This document shows positions 19,754-27,955 of a stretch of 56,946 bases of DNA, piece by piece; within the stretch, counting starts at the first letter, position 1, and every line of letters begins with the position of its first letter. The DNA is taken from NCBI GenBank assembly GCA_024225445.1, contig JAAEMP010000199.1, positions 1-56,946 of the forward strand, read 5' to 3'. This stretch comes from Hyphomicrobiales bacterium (GTDB lineage: Bacteria; Pseudomonadota; Alphaproteobacteria; Rhizobiales; Rhizobiaceae). The notes under the pieces were generated by a model. That model saw only the letters and a list, made by a program, of their open reading frames with translations, ran no database searches and was not told the origin of the DNA. The position numbers and the translations under genes are program-made.

Positions 19754-19791
19754 CCAGCATGGCGGAACCCGGGCAGGTTCCGCCATGCTGG
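19754..19791. terminator. Perfect 16-bp hairpin between convergent ubiG and carD
   Basis: CCAGCATGGCGGAACC (19754-19769) is followed by a six-base loop and its exact reverse complement (19776-19791). It lies 15 bases past the ubiG stop and about 50 bases past the end of carD, which comes from the other side, so it could stop both transcripts. There is no clear T-run on either strand, so it is not a textbook intrinsic terminator; a small palindromic repeat is an alternative. Confidence 0.6.
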
Positions 19792-19839
19792 AGCACTTCC
19801 GGCTTGGATTTACCGCATTGCAAAAAAATGTGAAAAAAA

Positions 19840-20460
19840 TCACGCAGCCTTTTCCGAATTATCATCATTCGTTTCCGAATTATCATCATTCGTTGATGTG
19901 GCCGCTACCGGCACTTCGGCTTCATCGGTTTTTGGGCCACGTTTTGGTGCAAGGGCCAGGTTTTTTTCGATCAGCGCAACAGATTCGGTAGCGGAAATCT
20001 TGTTAACTGCTGAAATCTCTCTGGACATGCGTTCCAGCGCCGCTTCGTAAAGTTGGCGCTCGGAATAAGATTGTTCAGGCTGATTTTCCGATCTGAACAG
20101 GTCACGGACAACTTCAGAAATTGAAATCAGGCTCCCTGAATTAATCTTCGCTTCGTATTCCTGAGCGCGTCGGCTCCACATAGTACGCTTGACCCGGGCC
20201 CGACCACGCACTGTTTTTAATGCCTTTGCGACAATTTCATCGCTTGCGAGCTTGCGCATTCCTGCTGATTCGATTTTTGCGATTGGTACCCGCAGGGTTA
20301 ATTTATCCTGTTCGAAATTAATAACAAAAAGTTCGAGTTTAAACCCGGCAACTTCCTGTTCTTCCAGACCTGTGATTTGCCCAACTCCGTGGGCTGGATA
20401 AACAACAAATTCGCTAGTTTTAAAACCTTGACGCTGAACTGGTTTTTTGGCTGTAGCCAT
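19840..20460 (-). CDS. carD: CarD/CdnL family RNA polymerase-binding regulator (206 aa)
   Basis: Binds RNA polymerase beta and stabilises open complexes at rRNA and housekeeping promoters. The N-terminal Tudor-like RNAP-interacting domain (about 14-75) contains SEFVVYPAHGVGQITG. A helical DNA-binding domain follows to about 170 (RVKRTMWSRRAQEYEAKI). The C-terminal tail is acidic and contains a 7-residue duplication encoded by a 21-bp tandem repeat (19851-19892). It lies downstream of fdxA on the same strand, separated by 438 bases, so it probably has its own promoter. No unusual start choice was needed. Confidence 0.93.
   Translation of the reverse strand: MATAKKPVQRQGFKTSEFVVYPAHGVGQITGLEEQEVAGFKLELFVINFEQDKLTLRVPIAKIESAGMRKLASDEIVAKALKTVRGRARVKRTMWSRRAQEYEAKINSGSLISISEVVRDLFRSENQPEQSYSERQLYEAALERMSREISAVNKISATESVALIEKNLALAPKRGPKTDEAEVPVAATSTNDDNSETNDDNSEKAA
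19851..19892 (-). repeat. 21-bp tandem duplication in the carD 3' end
   Basis: Two exact back-to-back copies of a 21-base unit (19851-19871 and 19872-19892) near the end of carD. It keeps the frame and doubles a seven-residue acidic/Asn-rich unit (NDDNSET type) in the tail. Exact identity suggests a recent slippage event; length variation between strains would be expected. Confidence 0.9.
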
Positions 20461-20898
20461 AAATTCGATGCTCCTGATTATTACTCTTGTTGGGCTTGCG
20501 CGTCACTCAATCAACAGCCTCTACAACGTTGAATATCATAAGGCGCTCTCATTTCAGTCAGTTTGTGGAAGATTTATTTCTGCTACATCGACGCATGCTA
20601 ACGAACCGGTTTTGGCAATTATTTTCACCAGAAACCGTATCGTTGAGTTTCAAATTTCATGCAATGCAGCAGAAATCACACCGAGTGTATAGCTTTGGAC
20701 GAGATTAGGATTTTCCCCAATACCAACCAATTAATGAAATCCAGTTTGACCGTTTCATTTCATATATCAGAAAACAGCGAAATTATCAACTAATTCTGAT
20801 ATTTAGGTTAAGCTCTCATCCCGGAACTCCAAATGAGACCGAATCTGGATAAACTGGAGTTTCACTATTATCTGAATTTTTTCTGGAAAATTCCTGTG
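20461..20898. other. Intergenic region between fdxA and carD
   Basis: 438 bases with no credible open frame on either strand. The only structure I see is a 7-bp inverted repeat AACTCCA (20825-20831) / TGGAGTT (20855-20861) close to the fdxA end, which could be a weak terminator. The part near 20460 must hold the carD promoter and leader, but I could not fix a -10/-35 pair. A small RNA cannot be excluded. Confidence 0.45.
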
Positions 20899-21240
20899 TC
20901 AGGAATCACCCTGCCCGGGTGCTGGAGAAAAATACTTTTCGAATTTTCCTTCCATTCCTTCAAAATCCTTACCATCAGCCGGGCCATCCCGTTTTTCGGT
21001 AATATTTGGCCATTTTTCAGCATATTCAGTGTTGAGTTCAAGCCATTTTTCCAGACCCGGTTCCGTGTCGGGTTTAATTGCTTCAGCCGGACATTCAGGC
21101 TCACATACACCACAATCGATGCATTCCTCCGGGTGAATAACAAGCATGTTATCACCTTCATAAAAACAATCGACAGGACAGACTTCAACGCAATCCATAT
21201 ATTTGCATTTTATGCAGTTATCATCGACGATATATGTCAT
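20899..21240 (-). CDS. fdxA: Seven-iron ferredoxin FdxA (113 aa)
   Basis: Small soluble electron carrier with one [3Fe-4S] and one [4Fe-4S] cluster. The first motif has C9, C17 and C21 (with the extra C12 and C25), the second is C40/C43/C46/C50 followed by Pro. The C-terminal extension (about 60-113, [16 protein letters not shown]) is typical of the FdxA type. It is downstream of the helicase and S4 genes on the same strand, a known Rhizobiales order. It is a possible electron acceptor for the oxoacid oxidoreductase, which has no ferredoxin gene in its own operon; that is only a suggestion. Confidence 0.95.
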   Translation of the reverse strand: MTYIVDDNCIKCKYMDCVEVCPVDCFYEGDNMLVIHPEECIDCGVCEPECPAEAIKPDTEPGLEKWLELNTEYAEKWPNITEKRDGPADGKDFEGMEGKFEKYFSPAPGQGDS

Positions 21241-21430
21241 GAACTCGTTCCGGTATCAGGAGGGGTTATTTCTTGCGATGGAAACCTGACTTTAACCAGT
21301 GTGAGATAGTGCTTTTATTCACAATTGACAAGAAGTTTTATCGAGCAAGTGAAACACAGTGAGATTTTTGTCTTTTTGGCAAAAATAATCGCCAATACCC
21401 CTGGATAGCTATCTGATTGTTATCTCCTGC

Positions 21431-21817
21431 CTACCGGAAATACTGGCGGTTCTTGAGTGCCAGTAATTTTCGTCGATTGGACTTGTCAGGCCTGGGAGTT
21501 TTGACAGCTGTTCTCAGATTTTCTTTGTCACATTCCGCATTTCTGCTGATAACTGGTGTCATATCCTGATACATTTTTTTGGCTTCAACATAAGGACCAC
21601 GCCGATTTCCGTATTCAAGCACTTTCAGAACAAGAATCCGCCGCTCAAGCGTGATAGTAAGAACATCTTCGATGATAATCAGTTTCGCCGGATTTACGAT
21701 TTTTTCCCTGTTAACCCGAATTTTCCCGGATCGGATAATTTTCTGTGCGAGCGTGCGTGATTTAACCACACGGGCAAACCAAAGCCACTTGTCAAGACGA
21801 ATTGATTTATCGCTCAT
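21431..21817 (-). CDS. RNA-binding S4 domain protein (Hsp15-like, 128 aa)
   Basis: A short basic protein whose first 60 residues are an S4 RNA-binding domain (IRLDKWLWFARVVKSRTLAQKII...GKIRVNREKI). The C-terminal half is basic and variable. Hsp15 relatives bind stalled 50S subunits, but this branch is not well characterised. It starts 13 bases after the helicase stop on the same strand, so the two are probably translated from one transcript and may act together on RNA. Confidence 0.88.
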   Translation of the reverse strand: MSDKSIRLDKWLWFARVVKSRTLAQKIIRSGKIRVNREKIVNPAKLIIIEDVLTITLERRILVLKVLEYGNRRGPYVEAKKMYQDMTPVISRNAECDKENLRTAVKTPRPDKSNRRKLLALKNRQYFR

Positions 21818-21829
21818 AGTCCAACATAG

Positions 21830-24706
21830 TCACTTGTCTTTCATCGATTCCTTTAATGCAGCCAATTTGGCAAAGGGTGAATCAGGATCAATTTTGCGTT
21901 CCGGCTTTTTTGAGACTGAAGGTTTTTTCCTGGAAGCAAATGAAGCTTTGTCTGGATATTTCTTTCCCCCGCCACCTTTCGGCTTCCCGCTATTGCGACC
22001 CTGATTTCGGTCCTTGTTGGGATAGTGACGCTTCGGTTTGTAATGCCTCTGCCACAACAACACATATTTTGGTTCCTCGGGTTCTTCTGCAGGAACTGTT
22101 GACTTGTCTGATTTCTCATCCGCGCCATCAATGATGGCTTTATCTTCAGATTGTTCAGCAGGCTTTACATCGGCTGTTTCCTGAAGATTACCCTCAGGCT
22201 GATCGACATTCACTTTATCCTTTGAAAGGGATGGAAATATTTCACTTTCAAGATGCCTCTGTGAACGATAACCAAGACTGCTCAACACCTGTTCCATGTC
22301 TTCATGGGTTGCACCGAGTATTGATAGCATTGCAGGGGTAACATAAAATTTGCCACCGCCAAATGCTCCTTCCGGTTTGTCTCCGGGTGTATTTTCTTTC
22401 CAGGATAGTACCGGACGAATAAGATCGGCAAGCCGCTCCAGAATATCAATTCGCACCGCCTTCCTACCCATAATTCTAAATCCGCATAACGGGTAAATTT
22501 CTGACGCAAATTGCGGGTCGACTTCTACAGAAGTTCTTCCGGTTGCAGATATTCTTGGTATCTCACCAAGACCCACTGCATCCAACCTGTTATTTTTGAT
22601 CGCCCACAAAATGCAGATAAGCAAAGTTGGGGCGGGTTTCAGCAACAGCGGAAGAAAAACATGAAATGCGCCAAACCTGACGCCGTGCCTGCGCAAAGTT
22701 GCGCGGGCATCCTGATCGAGCAATTTTACCTCATCCGCAATATTTCTTCGGTCAATCTGTCCCAAATTTTCTACCAGTTGAAACGCCAAACCCCGGGCTG
22801 TGCCAGTAATCGTCTCATCGCGGGAGAGTTCAACAAGCGGCCTCAACAGGTTTTCAATATGGTTGGCTAACCAGCGATCAACCCGCTTGTTCACTTTCTC
22901 AAGGGCCGGGCCCGTCAATTGTTCATCAGCCAGCAGCAAGAATTCCGGAGCCAGTATACTGGTTTCACTGGCAATAATCCGCGCAACCGGCTGACCCAGC
23001 CAACGCAAAGTCCCCTCATCACTCAGAACAATATCGCTGTTGGGACATGCTGCCAGTCTGGAAGCCCGCTTTTCAATTTCCTTCGCAAGTGCCTTCATCG
23101 CCGCCATTGTCGCAGCTTTTGCATCAGGCCCGCTGGCCGATGCATCAGCGGTGAATCGAAATCCATGCAGTTTGCCGACATGGTGGCCTTCAACCACAAC
23201 ATCTCCAGATTCGCTTATCTCGGCTTCAAGCATTGCGTTTTCCCGTAGTCTTTTCATTAACAGACTTGTCCTGCGATCAATAAATCGTTTCGTCAAGGCT
23301 TCATGCAATGCGTCAGACAATTTATCTTCGATGTAACGCGTCTTTTCACGCCAATAATCCTGATTTTCCAGCCAATTGTCACGATTTGACAAATAGGTCC
23401 AGGTACGAACATGGGCAAGTCGGTTAGACAGGGCATCGATATCCCCGTCCAGCCTTTCTGTCAGTTTGCTTTGTTGGGCAAACCAATCATTATTGATAAT
23501 ACCACTTTTGGCAATATCCATGAAAACCCGGGCCAAAATATCTCCATGAGCTGCAGGTGAAATTTTACGAAAATCCGGTACCCGGCAAATTTCCCAAAGC
23601 AATTGTACATTTCTTCGGGCATCCTGGCCGCCACATTGTGATCTGATATCCTCGTCAGAAGAAAGCAATTCCAGCGCTCTTAAATCGCTTGCTGGTGGCG
23701 CTTTGCCCAAAAGCTGATTACTGGAGATATTATCAAAGCTCTGCATCAGTGATTCAAGCGATGAATAATCCAGACTGCCGTTACGCCACATCAACACTTT
23801 ATGCGGTTGGAACTGGTGCGCTTCCAGGGCCTCTACCAGTTCATCTTCAAACGCCCGCACATTTGCGGTTACGCCAAATGTGCCGTCATTCGTATGGCGA
23901 CCGGCCCGACCGGCGATCTGCGCCATTTCTTCTGCTGTCAGCCGTCTTTTCTGGTAGCCGTCAAACTTGTTTTCCTGGGCAAACGCAACATGACGCAAAT
24001 CAAGATTAAGCCCCATGCCAATAGCATCTGTTGCCACCAGAAAATCCACCTCACCCGACTGATAAAGCGCAACTTGCGCATTTCTCGTACGCGGTGACAA
24101 TGATCCCAAAACAACAGCTGCCCCACCACGCTGACGCCGAATCAATTCTGCAATTGCATAAACTTCACCAGCGGAAAACGCCACCAATGCCGACCTTGCG
24201 GGCAATCGGGTAATTTTTTTTGAACCTGCATATGTCAACATCGACATGCGGGGGCGAGAAACAATATGTAATCCAGGTAGCAATTGTAGTAGCGCAGCTT
24301 CCATAGTCGAAGCACCAAGCAACATGGTTTCATGAATACCACGCATATTCAAAATGCGGTTGGTAAAAATATGCCCACGCTCCAGATTGGTCGCCAACTG
24401 CACTTCATCTATAGCAACAAACTCAACTTCACCGGTTTCCGGCATCGCTTCAACCGTGCAGACCTGATAGCGGGCTCCAGGCGGGTCGATACGTTCCTCT
24501 CCAGTGATCAAGCTGACATTCGCCGCCCCGATGCGGTCGGAAATTTTGTTATAAACTTCTCGTGCCAACAAACGTAGCGGCAAACCGATAATACCTGATT
24601 TGTGACCGAGCATTCGCTCGATTGCCAAATGAGTTTTACCAGTATTGGTGGGTCCAAGTACGGCAACCACACCCCGTGCGGAGCGGGGAACAACAGATAC
24701 AGACAT
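21830..24706 (-). CDS. Suv3-like ATP-dependent RNA/DNA helicase (958 aa)
   Basis: Superfamily 2 helicase similar to mitochondrial Suv3. Walker A is GPTNTGKTH (near residues 18-26), the Walker B box is AIDEVQ, and motif VI is QIAGRAGRH. The C-terminal third is poorly conserved and ends in a very basic, Lys/Arg/Gly-rich tail that suggests nucleic-acid binding. Suv3 unwinds structured RNA for PNPase in mitochondria; a similar job in alphaproteobacteria is plausible but unproven. The S4 and fdxA genes follow on the same strand. Confidence 0.9.
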   Translation of the reverse strand: MSVSVVPRSARGVVAVLGPTNTGKTHLAIERMLGHKSGIIGLPLRLLAREVYNKISDRIGAANVSLITGEERIDPPGARYQVCTVEAMPETGEVEFVAIDEVQLATNLERGHIFTNRILNMRGIHETMLLGASTMEAALLQLLPGLHIVSRPRMSMLTYAGSKKITRLPARSALVAFSAGEVYAIAELIRRQRGGAAVVLGSLSPRTRNAQVALYQSGEVDFLVATDAIGMGLNLDLRHVAFAQENKFDGYQKRRLTAEEMAQIAGRAGRHTNDGTFGVTANVRAFEDELVEALEAHQFQPHKVLMWRNGSLDYSSLESLMQSFDNISSNQLLGKAPPASDLRALELLSSDEDIRSQCGGQDARRNVQLLWEICRVPDFRKISPAAHGDILARVFMDIAKSGIINNDWFAQQSKLTERLDGDIDALSNRLAHVRTWTYLSNRDNWLENQDYWREKTRYIEDKLSDALHEALTKRFIDRRTSLLMKRLRENAMLEAEISESGDVVVEGHHVGKLHGFRFTADASASGPDAKAATMAAMKALAKEIEKRASRLAACPNSDIVLSDEGTLRWLGQPVARIIASETSILAPEFLLLADEQLTGPALEKVNKRVDRWLANHIENLLRPLVELSRDETITGTARGLAFQLVENLGQIDRRNIADEVKLLDQDARATLRRHGVRFGAFHVFLPLLLKPAPTLLICILWAIKNNRLDAVGLGEIPRISATGRTSVEVDPQFASEIYPLCGFRIMGRKAVRIDILERLADLIRPVLSWKENTPGDKPEGAFGGGKFYVTPAMLSILGATHEDMEQVLSSLGYRSQRHLESEIFPSLSKDKVNVDQPEGNLQETADVKPAEQSEDKAIIDGADEKSDKSTVPAEEPEEPKYVLLWQRHYKPKRHYPNKDRNQGRNSGKPKGGGGKKYPDKASFASRKKPSVSKKPERKIDPDSPFAKLAALKESMKDK

Positions 24707-24780
24707 ATTTTCTTTGATGGCTCAGCTGATGGGATACAAAAACAATTATAGCAAATTCACACAGAAATTTGCAAACAAAT

Positions 24781-25620
24781 TCACTCTACTTGCAAAGCTG
24801 AAAAACGTTTCGGATAAGCGACAAAACGACCGACCGGGCTATCAACATCGATCTTGATCGGCGTAAATACGGAGGTACCATTGATCGGGGCTAGCCAAAT
24901 CTCCATTTTTTCGTTTTTCCTCATTAATTCAACACTTTTATGGCCCTGCTTGTGTCCTGCGACCGGCACATACATAAATTTGCAAACGTAAGCCAATCCC
25001 TTATAGCCTCTCGCCGATATCGGTCGTGTTGACTTGTAAGTCAATACCACATCAAAACGCGTTTCGCCATCATATACATTCAACGTGCGTCCGCACACAT
25101 CCTTGCCTCCCGACGCATTCTCCTTCGTCGGCACAACAATAGAACTTGCTGGATCAATGATTGATTTCAAGTGATCTTCCATAATTGGAATATATTTTTT
25201 GCCGGTTCTTTGTCTTTTCTCCGGTACAGCAACTACATCTTTCAAATTGCCTTCATCAAAAGACATATCCAGCTTTGCAGTTTTGCCTCTTTCGGTTACT
25301 TCAACGCTGTGAAAGGCGGATATCACTGAATTCCCCTCAAAATGTCCGGCACTTCTGAAACTTCCCTTGCCCTTTGAAAACAGACGGGCAACGCCCTCTG
25401 TCCTGCCATTTGCCTTTAACAGGTAATCATCACCGTTAATTTCAATGGTGAAAGTTATCTTACCGATGCGAATACCGGTATAGTTGACATTAAACTTGGT
25501 TGTATGGACAATTTTGGGTGCGCTAAAGACCTTTGACCCACCAAATCCTGCAACCGTTAAGCCGGCAAACAGAAAAACAGCGGCGGATTTACAGATATTT
25601 GCAGATTTGCAGATACTCAT
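24781..25620 (-). CDS. DUF3108 exported protein (279 aa)
   Basis: Periplasmic protein of unknown function with a signal peptide: a hydrophobic stretch at about residues 12-28, then a likely cut near KVFSA. The mature part has the DUF3108 pattern (FNVNYTGIRIGKITFTIEINGDDYLLKANGRTEG) of a beta-rich fold. I chose the ATG at 25620 because GAGG lies six bases upstream; two earlier ATGs in frame (25632, 25653) have no such site. It is divergent from rpmB, the usual Rhizobiales neighbour. Confidence 0.82.
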   Translation of the reverse strand: MSICKSANICKSAAVFLFAGLTVAGFGGSKVFSAPKIVHTTKFNVNYTGIRIGKITFTIEINGDDYLLKANGRTEGVARLFSKGKGSFRSAGHFEGNSVISAFHSVEVTERGKTAKLDMSFDEGNLKDVVAVPEKRQRTGKKYIPIMEDHLKSIIDPASSIVVPTKENASGGKDVCGRTLNVYDGETRFDVVLTYKSTRPISARGYKGLAYVCKFMYVPVAGHKQGHKSVELMRKNEKMEIWLAPINGTSVFTPIKIDVDSPVGRFVAYPKRFSALQVE

Positions 25621-25712
25621 TGTTGGCCTCATCAACCCAACCAAACGAATCATAACTAATTCGAATATGCAATAATCGGGAAATACGGCAAAGGTTTGCC
25701 CAATTTTGCATC

Positions 25713-25741
25713 TTGACGTACTCCATGACTCTATCTATAGA
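25713..25741 (+). promoter_or_regulatory. Sigma-70-type promoter of rpmB
   Basis: TTGACG (25713-25718) and TATAGA (25736-25741) are separated by exactly 17 bases, close to the alphaproteobacterial consensus. Transcription would begin near 25748 and give a leader of about 145 bases before rpmB, containing a GC-rich segment (about 25785-25815) that could fold. Called from sequence only. Confidence 0.65.
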
Positions 25742-25893
25742 AAATCAACTTTTTCCTAAAGGTTGAAATAATATGTCTTTGGGCTGTCCCCGATGGTCGC
25801 CCTGCTAGGGGCAATTGGCTTGTGACAACGACATCGGATAGCAATAAAAAGCCATTTTCAACTTCTGATAAATGAATTGAAGGAACCAAGATT

Positions 25894-26187
25894 ATGTCAA
25901 GGCGCTGTGAACTGACCGGCAAGGCCGTGATGTCCGGAAATAATGTAAGCCACGCACACAATAAAACCCGCAGAAAATTTCTGCCAAATTTGTGCAACGT
26001 CACACTGCTGAGTGATGTATTGAAACAGAAAATACGTTTCAAAATTTCTGCGAATGCGTTGCGCACAGTTGAGCATCGTGGCGGACTGGACTCCTTTCTT
26101 ACTAAGGCCAAAGCGGATGAGTTGTCTTCCAAAGCCCTGTTGCTGAAAAAACAGATCGAAAAGAAGCTTGCCGAAGCTGCCGCGTAA
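25894..26187 (+). CDS. rpmB: 50S ribosomal protein L28 (97 aa)
   Basis: Large-subunit ribosomal protein. The N-terminus [29 protein letters not shown] is the L28 signature, and [14 protein letters not shown] follows further on. Length is right for the longer alphaproteobacterial form. AAGGA lies a few bases upstream of the ATG. It has a good promoter at 25713-25741 and is followed 74 bases later by the queuosine-precursor transporter, which may share its transcript. Confidence 0.97.
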   Translation: MSRRCELTGKAVMSGNNVSHAHNKTRRKFLPNLCNVTLLSDVLKQKIRFKISANALRTVEHRGGLDSFLTKAKADELSSKALLLKKQIEKKLAEAAA

Positions 26188-26233
26188 CCAGCAACACTAT
26201 TAGATGATCGGGAAGAACGTTAACCGATCTCCC

Positions 26234-26265
26234 ATCTGGTGGCATAACCCAGGATAAAAAAATGC
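26234..26265 (+). promoter_or_regulatory. Probable preQ1-I riboswitch controlling yhhQ translation
   Basis: The leader can fold as a small H-type pseudoknot of preQ1-I layout. P1 is CTGG (26236-26239) with CCAG (26249-26252). P2 is GCAT (26242-26245) with ATGC (26262-26265). An A-rich third loop (26254-26261) lies between. The loop TGGCATAAC is very close to that of the known Thermoanaerobacter aptamer, and C248 stands where the ligand-pairing C lies, directly before the P1 3' strand. The ribosome-binding AGGA (26251-26254) is mostly in P1, and the start codon ATG itself is the P2 strand. Ligand binding would therefore block translation. PreQ1-I switches are known upstream of this transporter family. 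Drawn by eye, not folded by program. Confidence 0.6.
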
Positions 26266-26888
26266 TTAACTACACTCGTTTGATGACGCTTGTCGCCGCC
26301 ATGTGCGCGGTTGTCGCTCTCTCCAACTATCTTGTTCAGTACCCGGTTGAATTGGCCATTGGTAGCCTGAACCTGGCTGATTTGCTGACCTGGGCCGCAT
26401 TTACCTATCCGGTGGCATTCCTGGTAACCGATCTGGCAAACCGGATCTTTGGCCCAGCTGGCGCCAGAAAAATAGTCTTTGCCGGTTTTGTTCTTGCAGT
26501 ATTGTTATCGATATATCTGGCAACACCAAGAATCGCGATAGCCTCAGGTGCAGCATTTTTGCTAGCTCAGTTACTGGATGTCAGCATATTTGACAAATTG
26601 CGACATGGCACATGGTGGCGCGCGCCGCTCGTATCTTCACTACTGGGCTCCACTCTTGACACAATTATTTTTTTCACCCTGGCATTTGCCCCGGGATTTG
26701 CATTTTTAGGGACCAATGACGAGTTCGCTATCGCCGCTGCGCCATTATTGGGAATTTTCAGTTCTGAATTTCCGCGCTGGATTTCATGGGCCATTGGTGA
26801 CTATGGGGTAAAAATTCTGGTGGGTGGTGTAATGCTGATACCTTATGGTATACTGGCCAGGCTGTTCCTGAGGCCGGTATCAGCCTAA
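26262..26888 (+). CDS. yhhQ: Queuosine precursor transporter, VUT/YhhQ family (208 aa)
   Basis: Inner-membrane carrier that takes up the deazaguanine precursor of queuosine (preQ0/preQ1) for tRNA modification. About six hydrophobic segments cover most of the chain. Conserved features of the family are the region AAFTYPVAFLVTDLANRIFGPAGARKIV and, near the end, SEFPRWISWAIGDYGVKIL. Length fits. The ATG has AGGA seven bases upstream and appears to lie inside a preQ1-type riboswitch, which supports the assignment. It follows rpmB and is convergent with the phytase-like gene, only three bases apart. Confidence 0.93.
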   Translation: MLNYTRLMTLVAAMCAVVALSNYLVQYPVELAIGSLNLADLLTWAAFTYPVAFLVTDLANRIFGPAGARKIVFAGFVLAVLLSIYLATPRIAIASGAAFLLAQLLDVSIFDKLRHGTWWRAPLVSSLLGSTLDTIIFFTLAFAPGFAFLGTNDEFAIAAAPLLGIFSSEFPRWISWAIGDYGVKILVGGVMLIPYGILARLFLRPVSA

Positions 26889-26891
26889 TTT

Positions 26892-27944
26892 TCAATCCCC
26901 GGTTTTTTCTGAAAGCAATTCAAATTCCAGCAGCAGGTTACGTTGCAGGGGAGAAAAATTGTCGTCTGATGCAATTGTCAGCATGGTCTTGTTTTCCTCA
27001 TTGACCCAGACCGACATCCCCTCAAAATTATCAATCTGAAAACGTGCATCCGCTTCAAATATAATTTCTCCATCAAGCAGGGCTCCCGGCTCAATATCAG
27101 AGACCGGTATCTTCCGGATACGGATTTGTACGCCTGTGATCAATGAATACTGCCGCTCCAATATCAAAATATTCCCGTCAGATAACAATGTCGTGTCCGT
27201 TATCTTGTAACCGCCATTTTCCCTGACAGTAAATTCATGCCATTTTTTCTTTTTGCTGATAAAACCCTGAATATTACCATTTGCGTCAAGGGAACTCTCA
27301 CTGAATACTGCAATATCAATTTTGGACAATCTCGAATTATCCAGGGGCTCCAGTTTGGTAATCGCTTCCAGTCCGCTGTTATAGGGCAGCTTGACTTTTT
27401 TAATCGATGGCCGAAAGTCCTTTGCCCGGGATGCGAGATGGTCGAGATCCAGCTTGTAGTTTAAAATTCGACTTTTACGCTCAAAGCTTACCAGAACACG
27501 GTCTCCGACTATCTCTAACCCTTCAGCATCACCGCTACTTTTTGTCGTGATAGGATTACCTTTTTTATTCCGTAGCGGAGCAATTTTGGCATCTCTGATT
27601 CCGATAATTTTTCCGGTTTCATCGCGCGCGATTGAACCAGTAAACCAGTTGCCATGGTCTGATACAGACAAAAAATTTCTTCCACCATCCAATATTCGAA
27701 ATCCGGATATTCCACCAAGGGATTCATTCTCTGACCAGTATTCTATTCCGCTGGAATATCGCAAATCTCCAAATCGGGTCCTGTCATTCTTGTCAATCTG
27801 AAAAGTGGGGATAATTCTGGAATCAATTTTGATTCTTACAGCATGGGCCAGCGCGGTGTGGTTTCTATGATAGATAAACAAAAATATACCAGTCAGCAGA
27901 ACAATAAGTATCAGTCCTGCGAGTGATTTATACAATAGCCGCAA
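26892..27944 (-). CDS. Esterase-like/phytase-like beta-propeller protein (350 aa)
   Basis: An exported or membrane-anchored protein with one N-terminal hydrophobic segment (about 5-25) and a body like the 'esterase-like activity of phytase' family. Visible motifs are LGGISGFRILDGGRNFLSVSDHGNWF, KSSGDAEGLEI, NSGLEAITKL and the C-terminal DNFEGMSVW with ASDDNF. Despite the name, the activity of bacterial members is not settled. It lies 11 bases after cobT on the same strand; the adjacency is common in Rhizobiales but no functional link is known. Confidence 0.8.
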   Translation of the reverse strand: MRLLYKSLAGLILIVLLTGIFLFIYHRNHTALAHAVRIKIDSRIIPTFQIDKNDRTRFGDLRYSSGIEYWSENESLGGISGFRILDGGRNFLSVSDHGNWFTGSIARDETGKIIGIRDAKIAPLRNKKGNPITTKSSGDAEGLEIVGDRVLVSFERKSRILNYKLDLDHLASRAKDFRPSIKKVKLPYNSGLEAITKLEPLDNSRLSKIDIAVFSESSLDANGNIQGFISKKKKWHEFTVRENGGYKITDTTLLSDGNILILERQYSLITGVQIRIRKIPVSDIEPGALLDGEIIFEADARFQIDNFEGMSVWVNEENKTMLTIASDDNFSPLQRNLLLEFELLSEKTGD

Positions 27945-27955
27945 TTCATTTCACC

